Shown in pieces: positions 31,462 through 39,426 of a stretch of DNA of 64,000 nt (position 1 is the stretch's first letter; every line of letters starts with the position of its first letter). Source of the stretch: Micromonosporaceae bacterium KJ-029 (GTDB lineage: Bacteria; Actinomycetota; Actinomycetes; Mycobacteriales; Micromonosporaceae). Location: contig BIFP01000035.1 in assembly GCA_005402585.1 (NCBI GenBank), positions 62,001 to 126,000 of the forward strand, written 5' to 3'. The notes under the pieces were generated by a model. It did not search any database. It was given only the letters and a program-made list of their open reading frames with translations, and had not been told where the DNA came from. The translations under genes and the position numbers were made by a program.

Positions 31462-33249
31462 GTGACCACGCAGATCCCCGGCGGGGCCCGCTCCGCCACC
31501 GCCATGCCCACCGAGTCGACCACCGGCGCCCGACTGCTGGTCCGGCAGCTCGAATCGTTCGGGGTCGAGTACGTCTTCGGGCTGTGCGGACACACCAACA
31601 TCGCCCTCCTGGAGGCGCTCGCGCAGAGCCCGATCGAATTCGTGGTGTTCCGGCACGAGCAGGCCGCGGCACACGCCGCCGACGGGTACGCCCGCGTCAC
31701 CGGCCGTCCCGGCGTGGTCCTCACCCACGTCGGCCCGGGCATGATGAACGCGGTCACCGGCGTGGCGAGCGCGGCGATGGACTCCGTACCGCTGGTCTGC
31801 ATCAGCGGCGACATCCCCTCCTACTACTACGGGCGCCACCCGCACCAGGAGGTAAACCTCCACAACGACGCCGACCAGGCGGCCATCTACCGCCCCTTCG
31901 TCAAGCGGGCCTGGACGGTGCAGCGGCCGGAGGACCTGACCCGGTTCGCCGAGCGCGCCTTCTGGACGGCGAACACCGGACGCCCCGGCGCGGTGCTGCT
32001 CAACGTACCGATGGACATGTTCTCCCGGCCGCTGCCAGCCGACACGCCGGTACCGGTGCTGGCGCCGTCGCCGACGCCCCCGGCCATCACCGACGAACTC
32101 GCCGAACGCATCGCCATGGAACTCGTACACGCCGAACGGCCGCTGCTCTACCTCGGCGGTGGGTTGCGCACCGAACGGGGTCGGGCCGCCGCCACCGGCC
32201 TCGCCGAACACCTGGGCGTACCCATCGTGCACTCCCTGATGGGCAAGGGGGCGGTGCCCGACTCCCATCCCCTGCTGCTCGGCATGCCCGGGTTCTGGGG
32301 CTCGGAACTGACCAACCGCTACACCCGAGAGGCCGACCTGGTGCTGGCCGTCGGCACCCGGTTCGCCGAGACCGACGCCAGTTCGTGGGACGACCGGTAC
32401 ACCTGGCGAATCCCGCCGGCCCGGCTCATCCAGATCGATTTGGACCCGGCCGAACTCGGTCGGAACTACCCGGTGGAGATCGGGGTGGTGGCCGACGCCA
32501 CGACGGCCCTGGAGGCGGTCCGGCGGGCCGTCGTCCGACTGGACGCCACGCCCCGACCGAAGGACGGGTTGCGCGAGGAGGTCAGGGCCAGCCGTCAGGC
32601 CACCTTCGCCCAGGTCACCGGCGCCGCGAACGACCAGCAGCTTCCGCTGCGCCCACAACGCATCCTGGCCGATCTGCTGACCACCCTGCCTCCGGACAGC
32701 GTGCTGGTCACCGACGTCGGCTGGAACAAGAACGGGGTCGCCCAGTGCTACCCGCTGCCCGACGAGGGCCGGTTCATCACCCCGGGCGGTTCGTCCACCA
32801 TGGGGTTCGGCCCGGCGGCGGCCCTCGGGGTGCAGGTCGGCGACCCGGAGCGTACGGTCGTCGCGCTTGTCGGCGACGGCGGGATGAGTGCTCAGCTCGC
32901 CGCGCTACCGACCGCTGTCGAACGTGGCCTGCCCGTGATCTTCGTGGTGATGAACAACGCTTCCCACGGCACCATCTCGGATCTGCAGGCCGCGAACTAC
33001 GGGATCAGCTACGGCTGCGACTTCCTCGACCGCGACGGTCGGCCGTACACCCCCGACTTCGCCGCCCTCGGCCGGGCCTGCGGGGCGGACGGCTACACAG
33101 TCGCCGGCCCCGACGAACTCGCCAAGCACCTGGCCGCCGCCATCGCCAACCGCCGCCCCACCGTGATCGACGTCCCCATGGTCAACGAGCCGGTGCCCAC
33201 TCCCGGGCACTGGAACATCAAGGACATCTACCAAGGCGAATTCTCCTGA
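31462..33249 (+). CDS. Thiamine diphosphate-dependent enzyme (acetolactate synthase/benzoylformate decarboxylase superfamily)
   Basis: The GTG start at 31462 follows GGAAGGA and gives 595 residues. The three-domain plan is visible: a PYR domain with VEYVFGLCGHTNIALLEAL and the cofactor-activating glutamate in FRHEQAAAHAADGYAR (Glu66), a central domain with PLLYLGGGLRTERG, and a PP domain with VALVGDGGMSAQLAALPTAV followed by VVMNNASHGTI for ThDP-Mg binding. Such enzymes decarboxylate or ligate 2-oxo acids. It is too diverged from the ilvB consensus I know, has no small subunit nearby, and sits with catabolic genes, so a decarboxylase or lyase role is more likely than valine synthesis. Confidence 0.82.
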   Translation: MTTQIPGGARSATAMPTESTTGARLLVRQLESFGVEYVFGLCGHTNIALLEALAQSPIEFVVFRHEQAAAHAADGYARVTGRPGVVLTHVGPGMMNAVTGVASAAMDSVPLVCISGDIPSYYYGRHPHQEVNLHNDADQAAIYRPFVKRAWTVQRPEDLTRFAERAFWTANTGRPGAVLLNVPMDMFSRPLPADTPVPVLAPSPTPPAITDELAERIAMELVHAERPLLYLGGGLRTERGRAAATGLAEHLGVPIVHSLMGKGAVPDSHPLLLGMPGFWGSELTNRYTREADLVLAVGTRFAETDASSWDDRYTWRIPPARLIQIDLDPAELGRNYPVEIGVVADATTALEAVRRAVVRLDATPRPKDGLREEVRASRQATFAQVTGAANDQQLPLRPQRILADLLTTLPPDSVLVTDVGWNKNGVAQCYPLPDEGRFITPGGSSTMGFGPAAALGVQVGDPERTVVALVGDGGMSAQLAALPTAVERGLPVIFVVMNNASHGTISDLQAANYGISYGCDFLDRDGRPYTPDFAALGRACGADGYTVAGPDELAKHLAAAIANRRPTVIDVPMVNEPVPTPGHWNIKDIYQGEFS

Positions 33250-33291
33250 ACCGGGGCCGCTGGCCCCGGTCCGTCCCCCATAGGAGCCACC

Positions 33292-34296
33292 ATGAAACGA
33301 TCCGTCACCGCCCTCACCAGTGTTCTGGCGCTCGGGGCGGCCACCCTGCTGACCGCCTGTTCGTCGGCGGGTGACGACGGCACCGTCACCCTCTCGATGG
33401 CCCACAGCTACGCCACCAACCACCCCCACCACCGCTGCGGCGCCGAAAGGGTCGCCGAGGCGGTGGCGGCCTCCGGCACCGGCCTGAAGATCGAGGTCTA
33501 CCCGAACAGCAGCCTGGGCGGACACGCCCAGCGATTCGCCTCGGTCGTATCCGGGGACATCGACATCGACCTGCAGGGCGCCTCCGAGATCTCGGCGACG
33601 TACGCGCCGATCCGGGTCCTCGACGCCGCGTACGCCTTCGACGGCGCGGACCACCTCTTCCGCTTCTTCGGAAGCGAGCCCGCCACCGCGCTGCGCGAGG
33701 ACATGCTGGCGAAGACCGGCACCCGCGTACTCGACGCCTGGTACTTCGGCATGCGGCACTTCACGTCCAACAAGCCGCTGCGTACCCCCGACGACTTCAA
33801 GGGAGTGCGGATGCGCTTCCCGGACACCCCGCAGTTCCTGCAGAACGCCGAGGCACTCGGCGCCTCGGCCACCTCGGTCGCCTTCGAGGAGGTCTACATC
33901 TCGCTGCAGCAGGGCGTCGTCGATGGGCAGGAGAACCCGATCCCGGTGATCGCCTCGCTGAACCTGCCGGAGGTGCAGAGCCACCTCAACCTGACCGGGC
34001 ACATGACCGGCTTCGTGATGCCGGTGGTCAACGAGAACGCCTGGCAGGGGCTCACCGACGCGCAGCGTGAGGCGTTGCAGAAGGCGATCACCGACGCCCG
34101 CGCCACGGACCGTCAGTGCATGGAGGAAGAGGAGACCGGCTTCGTCGAGACCTGGCGCGGCGAGGGCAAGATGCAGATCGTCGAGCCCGACGTGGCCGCC
34201 TTCCGCGGCAAGGCTGAGACGTTCTTCCGTAACACCCTCTCCGGCGACGACCTGGCGCTCTACGACGCGGTCCGCGCCGCGGCCTCGGCCTCCTGA
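33292..34296 (+). CDS. TRAP transporter solute-binding lipoprotein (DctP family)
   Basis: This 334-residue protein has a lipoprotein signal with lipobox LTAC (Cys ~23) and the DctP fold marks: VTLSMAHSYATNHPHH, IEVYPNSSLGGHAQRFASV, the conserved carboxylate-binding arginine in GVRMRFPDTPQFLQ and AFEEVYISLQQGVVDGQENP. The conserved arginine predicts an acid ligand. AGGAG precedes the ATG. It is followed directly by the small and large TRAP membrane subunits. Confidence 0.92.
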   Translation: MKRSVTALTSVLALGAATLLTACSSAGDDGTVTLSMAHSYATNHPHHRCGAERVAEAVAASGTGLKIEVYPNSSLGGHAQRFASVVSGDIDIDLQGASEISATYAPIRVLDAAYAFDGADHLFRFFGSEPATALREDMLAKTGTRVLDAWYFGMRHFTSNKPLRTPDDFKGVRMRFPDTPQFLQNAEALGASATSVAFEEVYISLQQGVVDGQENPIPVIASLNLPEVQSHLNLTGHMTGFVMPVVNENAWQGLTDAQREALQKAITDARATDRQCMEEEETGFVETWRGEGKMQIVEPDVAAFRGKAETFFRNTLSGDDLALYDAVRAAASAS

Positions 34297-34366
34297 CCTC
34301 GGGCGTCGGGCGGCGGCACACCGGCCGTCGCCCGGCGCTACCGCTCACCACGAAGGACGTACACCC

Positions 34367-34963
34367 ATGCCTGACCCCTCGGCCGACGCCGTACCGGAAC
34401 CCGGCCCCGGCGACAGACCGCCACCCGGTACCGGGGGCGGGCCGCCGGCCTGGCAGCACCTGTCCCGGTGGATCGACCGGTTCGAGCGCTTCCTCGGCGG
34501 AACCTTTCTCGCCGTGATCTTCCTTCTCGTCCTGACCCAGGTCGCCCAGCGCCTCACCACCGGTCAGAGCTGGGCGTGGACCGGCGAGATCGCCAAGTAC
34601 GGGATGGTCTGGTCCACCTTCATCCTGGCCGGGCACCTGCTGCGCCGTGGCCTGCACCTGCGCCTCGACGTCATCAACCGCTGGCTCAGCCCCTGGGCCG
34701 ACCGGCTGGTCACGCGACTCACCGACACCCTGGTCGCCCTGATCTGCATCGGCCTGACCTGGGCCGGTTACGGACTGGTCACCGCACCCTTCGTCGGCAA
34801 CGCGCCAGCGTCGGGCCTCCCCCTGCGCCTGGTCTATCTGATCTCCGTCACCGGGCTCGCTCTCACCGCCATCGCGGCTGCCGGCCAGGCCGTCTTCGGC
34901 CGGCCAGCGGTGCCACAACCCGCCGACGCTGTCCCGGCGACACCGCTTGAAGGGGCGATCTGA
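34367..34963 (+). CDS. TRAP transporter small permease (DctQ family)
   Basis: From the ATG at 34367 this is 198 residues with four hydrophobic segments (the first at FLAVIFLLVLTQVAQRL) and the DctQ-typical EIAKYGMVWSTFILAGHLLR. The N-terminal 30 residues are Pro/Gly-rich and cytoplasmic. The stop lies two bases before the dctM start. Confidence 0.88.
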   Translation: MPDPSADAVPEPGPGDRPPPGTGGGPPAWQHLSRWIDRFERFLGGTFLAVIFLLVLTQVAQRLTTGQSWAWTGEIAKYGMVWSTFILAGHLLRRGLHLRLDVINRWLSPWADRLVTRLTDTLVALICIGLTWAGYGLVTAPFVGNAPASGLPLRLVYLISVTGLALTAIAAAGQAVFGRPAVPQPADAVPATPLEGAI

Positions 34964-34965
34964 TC

Positions 34966-36240
34966 ATGGCCGTCACTGTGCTCGGCATCGCCATCTTCGT
35001 GCTGTTGGTCCTGCGGGTGCCGGTCGCCTTTGCGATCCTCGGCCCGTGCGTGGCGTACCTGATCGCCACCGGCCAGTCGCTCGAACTCGGCCTGCGCACC
35101 ACCATCAACGGCATCGACAGTTGGCCCCTGCTGGCCGTACCGCTCTTCGTCCTGCTCGGGGTCATCGCCAACCGGGCCGGGATCGCCGAACGACTCTTCG
35201 ACTTCGCACTCGCCCTGCTCGGCCGGGTCCGTGGTGGCATGGCGTACGTCAACGTCGGGTCCAGCGTGGGCTTTTCCTGGATGAGCGGTTCGGCGCTGGC
35301 CGACGCCGCCGCTCTCGGCGCGATCCAGGTGCCGGCGATGCGACGGCAGGGTTACCCGCTGAACTTCTCCGTCGGGCTCACCGGTGCGTCGACCCTCATC
35401 TCCCCTGTGATGCCACCGAGCATCCCGGCGGTGGTCTTCGCCTCGGTCGCGGCGGTCTCCACCGGCGCGCTCTTCGCCGCCTCGGTCATCCCGGCATTCA
35501 TGATCGCCGCCGGCCTGCTGGTCTACGTGGCGATCTGGTGCCGGCGACAGACATTCCTGAAAGCGGGCCGGTTCGACGGTCGGCTGGTTCTGCGTACCGG
35601 GACCCGGGCGCTCGCGCCCGGAGTGACGCCGGTGCTGATCATCGGTGGCATCCTCGGCGGTTTCGTCACCCCCACCGAGGCCGCCGGGGTCGGGTGCCTG
35701 TACCTGCTCGTGCTGGGCTTCTGCTACCGAACCGTCACCCTCCGCCAGCTACCGTCGATCCTCCGCGAGGCGGCGGCGACCTCCGCCGCGATCATGCTGA
35801 TCATCGGCTCGACCTCCCTGCTCGGCTGGATCCTCGCCCGGCAGCGGATCCCGGCCCTGGTGGCCGAGTGGATGACCGGGCTCACCGACAACCCGCTGGT
35901 CTTCCTGATCCTGGTCAACGTCATCCTGATCCTGCTCGGCGCAGTCATGGAGCCCACCTCCGCGCTCGTGCTCAGCGTCCCGATCCTGCTCCCGGTGGCC
36001 ACCCAGTTCGGAGTGGATCCCGTGCACTTCGGTGTGATCGTCGTGCTCAACCTGATGATCGGGCTGCTCACACCGCCCATCGGTCCGGTCGCCTACGTCC
36101 TCAGCTCGGTCACCAGAATCCCGGTCGGCACGGTGTTCCGCGGCCTCCTGCCGTTCCTGATCCCACTCGTCGTCGTCCTGCTCGTCATCACCTTTGTGCC
36201 CGCTGTCGCCCTCTGGCTGCCCGGCCTGCTCAAGCCCTGA
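34966..36240 (+). CDS. TRAP transporter large permease (DctM family)
   Basis: This 424-residue, 12-segment membrane protein is the ion-coupled transport subunit: MSGSALADAAALGAIQVPAM, GASTLISPVMPPSIPAVVFA and LNLMIGLLTPPIGPVAYVL are conserved DctM regions. It completes a DctPQM transporter and is the last gene of the aldehyde dehydrogenase-ThDP-TRAP unit. Confidence 0.92.
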   Translation: MAVTVLGIAIFVLLVLRVPVAFAILGPCVAYLIATGQSLELGLRTTINGIDSWPLLAVPLFVLLGVIANRAGIAERLFDFALALLGRVRGGMAYVNVGSSVGFSWMSGSALADAAALGAIQVPAMRRQGYPLNFSVGLTGASTLISPVMPPSIPAVVFASVAAVSTGALFAASVIPAFMIAAGLLVYVAIWCRRQTFLKAGRFDGRLVLRTGTRALAPGVTPVLIIGGILGGFVTPTEAAGVGCLYLLVLGFCYRTVTLRQLPSILREAAATSAAIMLIIGSTSLLGWILARQRIPALVAEWMTGLTDNPLVFLILVNVILILLGAVMEPTSALVLSVPILLPVATQFGVDPVHFGVIVVLNLMIGLLTPPIGPVAYVLSSVTRIPVGTVFRGLLPFLIPLVVVLLVITFVPAVALWLPGLLKP

Positions 36241-36333
36241 CCACCACCCACCCCGGTGTCCCACCAGGCCGACCCGACCGTCACATCCCCTAGGGGCCGG
36301 CCACCCATCACCGCCCCCGGAAGGAGAACACCA

Positions 36334-37326
36334 GTGAGAGTGAAAGTCACCCGCCGCACCACGATGAGTCTGTTCGGAGCCGCCGTCATCCTCGGCCTCG
36401 CGCTGTCCGCTGCCTCCGCCGCCATGCCACCGGCCAGCGCCGGCCCGGCCAACGGCTCCAGCACCGCCAATAGCGCCCTGGAAGCGGTGTACGACTACGG
36501 CGTCTGCCGAGGCACCAGTGCCAAGTGCTACAACGGCTGGGACAATCGAACCGACCCGGCTCAGTCGGGCCGTGTGCTGATCTACACCCGCACCGTCGGC
36601 CCGCGCCACGCCCACCTCGGCACCGCACTTCCCGCCGGGCTCAACCCGGAACTCGGCCCCAACAACGTCGCCCAGGCCAACCTCGTGAACTGGCTGCGTG
36701 AGGTAGGCATCTCCGCCGACTGGACCGAGGACGTCAACCAGCTCAATTCCGCCGGTCGCCTGCGCCCATACCACACCGTGATTTTCCTCAGCACCACCCG
36801 GGACACCCTCGACGACAACGCACAGACCGCGCTGATGCAGTACATCCGCGGCGGCGGTGGTTTCGTCGGCATCCACAACGCCTTCGGCACGGAGTACCAC
36901 TGGAAGTGGTACGAGGGCCTGCTCGGCGGGACGAACTTCTATGACCACGGCCGGCACCAGAACGCTACGGTCCACACCGAGTCGAAGCGCGATGCCTCCA
37001 CAAAGGAACTCCCGAAGACGTGGGAGTTCAAGGACGAGTGGTACAACCTCTACCCGGAGCCGAGCCACATCCAGCCGCTGCTGCGCGTTGACGAGGCGAC
37101 CATGCGTGAGGGCACCACCGGAAGCCTCGGTCACCCCGGGCACGGCGACAACCACCTGGTCTCCTGGTGCCACTACTACGACGGCGGCCGGGCCTGGCTG
37201 ACCACCCTCGGCCACGACGTCGCAGCCTGGACCGACGCCGAACTGGTGGGCGACGCACACTTCCGCCAGCACGTCGTGGAGGGCATCCGCAGCACCATGG
37301 GCATCACGCCGTTCTGCCAGAACTGA
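36334..37326 (+). CDS. Secreted ThuA-like domain protein
   Basis: The GTG at 36334 follows AAGGAG with good spacing and gives 330 residues with a Sec signal (RRTTMSLFGAAVILGLALS then ASAAMPPASA). The mature protein has the glutamine amidotransferase-like ThuA fold: RVLIYTRTVGPRHAHLG, YHTVIFLSTTRDTLDDNAQ, GGGGFVGIHNAFGTEYHW and a final GGRAWLTTLGHDVAAW. ThuA proteins are linked to disaccharide use, and exported forms occur in sugar-degradation loci. It lies between the TRAP operon and a chitinase but with its own terminator, so no partner is clear. Confidence 0.85.
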   Translation: MRVKVTRRTTMSLFGAAVILGLALSAASAAMPPASAGPANGSSTANSALEAVYDYGVCRGTSAKCYNGWDNRTDPAQSGRVLIYTRTVGPRHAHLGTALPAGLNPELGPNNVAQANLVNWLREVGISADWTEDVNQLNSAGRLRPYHTVIFLSTTRDTLDDNAQTALMQYIRGGGGFVGIHNAFGTEYHWKWYEGLLGGTNFYDHGRHQNATVHTESKRDASTKELPKTWEFKDEWYNLYPEPSHIQPLLRVDEATMREGTTGSLGHPGHGDNHLVSWCHYYDGGRAWLTTLGHDVAAWTDAELVGDAHFRQHVVEGIRSTMGITPFCQN

Positions 37327-37341
37327 TGTGACGCAGGTTGG

Positions 37342-37389
37342 GGCCGGACCGGACACCAGAAGCGCAGCCGATGAAGCTCCGGTCCGGCC
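37342..37389 (+). terminator. Terminator hairpin after the ThuA-like gene
   Basis: GGCCGGACCGGA (37342-37353) and TCCGGTCCGGCC (37378-37389) are exact reverse complements around a 24-base loop, 15 bases after the stop codon. Confidence 0.7.
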
Positions 37390-37511
37390 TCGACCTGTGA
37401 TCGCTCGCGGCCCTTGCCGGACATCCGTCCGACCACAAAGAGCCCGCCGCCTGCCTGGTCCCGCGCCGGCTGCTCGGCACCGTCCCGCCGGGACCCCTCG
37501 ACGGTCAGCTC

Positions 37512-37568
37512 TTGACCCCCGGACCGTGATCGGCTTAGCTTCATCGATTAGAAAGGTCTCTTAACTAA
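37512..37568 (+). promoter_or_regulatory. Candidate chitinase promoter with a downstream operator-like dyad
   Basis: TTGACC (37512-37517) and TAGCTT (37536-37541) are 18 bases apart, and a short AT-rich imperfect dyad TTAGAAAGGTCTCTTAACTAA (37548-37568) covers the expected transcription start. It is the most AT-rich sequence in the neighbourhood. The pattern recalls TTAGGAAAGTTTCCTAA-like elements I associate with secreted-hydrolase genes of related actinomycetes, but the match is loose. Confidence 0.42.
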
Positions 37569-37598
37569 ATTCGTCTCATCCCTCGTGGGAGTGTGCCG

Positions 37599-38939
37599 AT
37601 GCGACCGTTCCGACACCGCCGCCTCACCGCCCTCGTCGCCCTGACAACCCTGCTGGTCACCGCCGCTCCACCCACCGCCGCGAACGCCGGCGGCAAACAG
37701 CGTGGCACCGGTTACCACCGGGTCGGCTACTTCACCCAGTGGGGCATCTACGGCCGGGCCTTCCCGGTCAAGAAGCTCGACACCTCCGGGGCGGCGAGCC
37801 GCCTGACCCACATCAACTACGCCTTCGGCAATGTGAGCGAGGACGGTCGCTGCTACGTCGACGGCGGGCCGGGCGAGGGAGACGCCTGGGCCGACTACCA
37901 GCGCCCCGTCCCGGCAGAGGAGAGCGTTGACGGTGTCGCCGACAGCTGGGGCGAGCCGCTCAACGGCAACTTCGGCCAACTGACCAAACTCAAGGCCAAG
38001 CACCCCGGCCTGAAGGTCCTGATCTCGCTGGGTGGGTGGAGCTGGTCGACGTACTTCTCGAACGCCGCCCGCACCGACGCCTCCCGCCGCGCGTTCGTCG
38101 CCTCCTGCATCGACCTCTACCTCAAGGGAAACCTGCCGGTTCTGGACGGCGGCAGCGGTGGCCCGGGCTCGGCCGCCGGGGTGTTCGACGGCATCGACCT
38201 CGACTGGGAGTGGCCGAGCTGGCCGGGTGAGGAAGGCAACGTCATCCGCCCGGAGGACAAGCAGAACTTCACCAAGCTGCTCGCCGAGTTCCGCCGGCAG
38301 CTCGACGAGTACGGCCGTACGACCCGCAAGCACTACCCGCTGACCGCCTTCCTGCCGGCCAACCCGGCCGCTATGGACGCCGGCTACGAAGGGCGCAAGA
38401 TCTTCCAGTACCTGGACTTCGCCACGGTGCAGGGCTACGACTTCCACGGCACCTGGGAGAGGGTGACCAACCAGCAGTCGGCGCTGCGGGTGCCGAAGGA
38501 AGCGCCGGACAGCCCCGACTTCTCCGTCCAGGTGGCCATCGACGGCTGGATCGCCCGGGGTGCGCCGCGTGGCAAGCTGGTCCTCGGCATCCCGTACTAC
38601 GGCCAGGGCTGGACCGGCGTCACCGGGGGCGGCAAGGGCCTGTTCCGGCCCGCCACCGGGCCCGCGCCCGCCACCCACGCCGCCGGGTACGAGGACTACA
38701 AGCAGCTCAAGACCCTGCCCGGCAAGGGCTTCACCGTCCACCGCGACCTTCGCGCCGGGCACGCCTGGCTGTTCGACGGTTCGACCTTCTGGACGTACGA
38801 CGATCCGGCGGTGGTGCTCCAGAAGACGCTCTACATCCGGGCGAACGGCCTGGGCGGTGCCATGATCTGGTCGTTGGACGGCGACGACGACAACGCCACC
38901 CTGACCAGGACGATCGGCCTCGGGCTCGCGACACCGTAG
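37599..38939 (+). CDS. Secreted GH18 chitinase
   Basis: The ATG at 37599 follows GGGAG and gives 446 residues: a Sec signal (RRLTALVALTTLLVTAAPPT..ANA) and one GH18 catalytic barrel. HRVGYFTQWGIYGR opens the barrel, LKVLISLGGWSWSTYFS is the SxGG strand, and the catalytic DxxDxDxE is FDGIDLDWEWPSW. YDFHGTWE and the late MIWSLDGDD tryptophan complete the active site, and a CID insertion is present. There is no carbohydrate-binding module. The enzyme hydrolyses chitin outside the cell, probably in an endo or processive manner (subfamily A-like). Confidence 0.92.
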   Translation: MRPFRHRRLTALVALTTLLVTAAPPTAANAGGKQRGTGYHRVGYFTQWGIYGRAFPVKKLDTSGAASRLTHINYAFGNVSEDGRCYVDGGPGEGDAWADYQRPVPAEESVDGVADSWGEPLNGNFGQLTKLKAKHPGLKVLISLGGWSWSTYFSNAARTDASRRAFVASCIDLYLKGNLPVLDGGSGGPGSAAGVFDGIDLDWEWPSWPGEEGNVIRPEDKQNFTKLLAEFRRQLDEYGRTTRKHYPLTAFLPANPAAMDAGYEGRKIFQYLDFATVQGYDFHGTWERVTNQQSALRVPKEAPDSPDFSVQVAIDGWIARGAPRGKLVLGIPYYGQGWTGVTGGGKGLFRPATGPAPATHAAGYEDYKQLKTLPGKGFTVHRDLRAGHAWLFDGSTFWTYDDPAVVLQKTLYIRANGLGGAMIWSLDGDDDNATLTRTIGLGLATP

Positions 38940-39110
38940 TCGCCTCCCGCCGGCCCACCTGACGCAACCGGCCCGTCGTCGATCGAGTCCTCGCTCGGCG
39001 GCGGGCCGGCAGCCGTGCCGGCGGCTGCCACGGCCGCCGACTCGCACCGGCTCCTGGCCAACGCCCGACCCCGTCCCTGATCACGATGCGCTTGGCGTAG
39101 TAGCACGACC

Positions 39111-39154
39111 GAGCCGGCTGCCCCGGACGCGTATCGACGCGTGGCAGCCGGCTC
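39111..39154 (+). terminator. Hairpin downstream of the chitinase gene
   Basis: GAGCCGGCTGCC (39111-39122) pairs exactly with GGCAGCCGGCTC (39143-39154), with an inner ACGCGT repeat. It lies ~170 bases past the chitinase stop, in the 38940-39262 gap, which otherwise holds only the lacI promoter-operator. Confidence 0.55.
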
Positions 39155-39183
39155 CTCGCCGTCGGGAATCTCGGGCCGTCCGG

Positions 39184-39234
39184 TTGTGAACCGCGACACA
39201 GCTGCCTATGGTGCTGCTGTAACCGGTTACAGCA
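39184..39234 (+). promoter_or_regulatory. LacI-family operator (20-bp perfect palindrome) on a sigma70-type promoter
   Basis: TTGTGA (39184-39189) and TATGGT (39207-39212) are 17 bases apart. Directly downstream, TGCTGTAACCGGTTACAGCA (39215-39234) is a perfect palindrome of the LacI-family type (central CG step) covering the expected start of transcription. The gene read from it encodes a LacI-family regulator, so autorepression is predicted. A second site with the same core is at 45294-45305. Confidence 0.78.
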
Positions 39235-39261
39235 ACGAGGGACGTCACGGGTCGGTGAGTA

Positions 39262-39421
39262 CATGAGCGAGCGCAGCGAGCGAATAGTCAGGCTCAGCGC
39301 AGAGGTGTCTCATGCCGGCACGCAGCGAAGCGGAGTGCCGGCATGAGCGAGCGCAGCGAGCGAATAGTCAGGCTCAGCGCAGAGGTGTCTCATGCCGGCA
39401 CGCAGCGAAGCGGAGTGCCGG
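39262..39421 (+). repeat. Two tandem identical 80-bp units with internal hairpins, followed by the start of a third
   Basis: The 80 bases from 39262 are repeated exactly from 39342, and the first six bases of the unit recur at 39422 where lacI starts. Each unit opens CATGAGCGAGCGCAGCGAGC and ends in CATGCCGGCAC...GTGCCGGCATG, an 11-bp perfect stem (39311-39321/39335-39345 and 39391-39401/39415-39425) that holds a GGAG in its loop side and the next ATG in its stem. Confidence 0.93.
39263..39346 (+). CDS. Candidate leader mini-ORF 1 (27 codons), coupled to mini-ORF 2
   Basis: The first 80-bp unit encodes a 27-residue peptide beginning MSERSERIVRLSAEV and ending QRSGVPA. Its TGA is part of an ATGA that is also the start of the second copy. 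The frame is intact and the unit length (80) equals 27 codons plus stop minus the 4-base overlap, which is what is needed to keep each copy coupled. A role as a real peptide is unproven; it may be a portable translation-initiation cassette. Confidence 0.45.
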   Translation: MSERSERIVRLSAEVSHAGTQRSGVPA

Positions 39422-39426
39422 CATGA
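39343..39426 (+). CDS. Candidate leader mini-ORF 2 (27 codons), coupled to lacI
   Basis: Identical in sequence to mini-ORF 1. Its TGA overlaps the lacI ATG at 39423 in ATGA, and GGAG 7 bases before that ATG lies inside this mini-ORF. Ribosomes finishing this peptide would open the CATGCCGGCAC/GTGCCGGCATG stem that otherwise hides the lacI start. Confidence 0.45.
   Translation: MSERSERIVRLSAEVSHAGTQRSGVPA

Noticed and set aside
39262..39421. A CRISPR-like or mobile-element reading of the 80-bp tandem repeat
   Set aside because: There are only two full units directly abutting, with no spacers and no cas genes; the coupled mini-ORF structure explains the unit length better.
39312..39422. An in-frame N-terminal extension of LacI running back through the tandem repeats from 39312
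   Set aside because: LacI headpieces start close to the N-terminus, the extension is encoded by the repeat in a frame different from its mini-ORF, and ATG 39423 has its own GGAG at good spacing.
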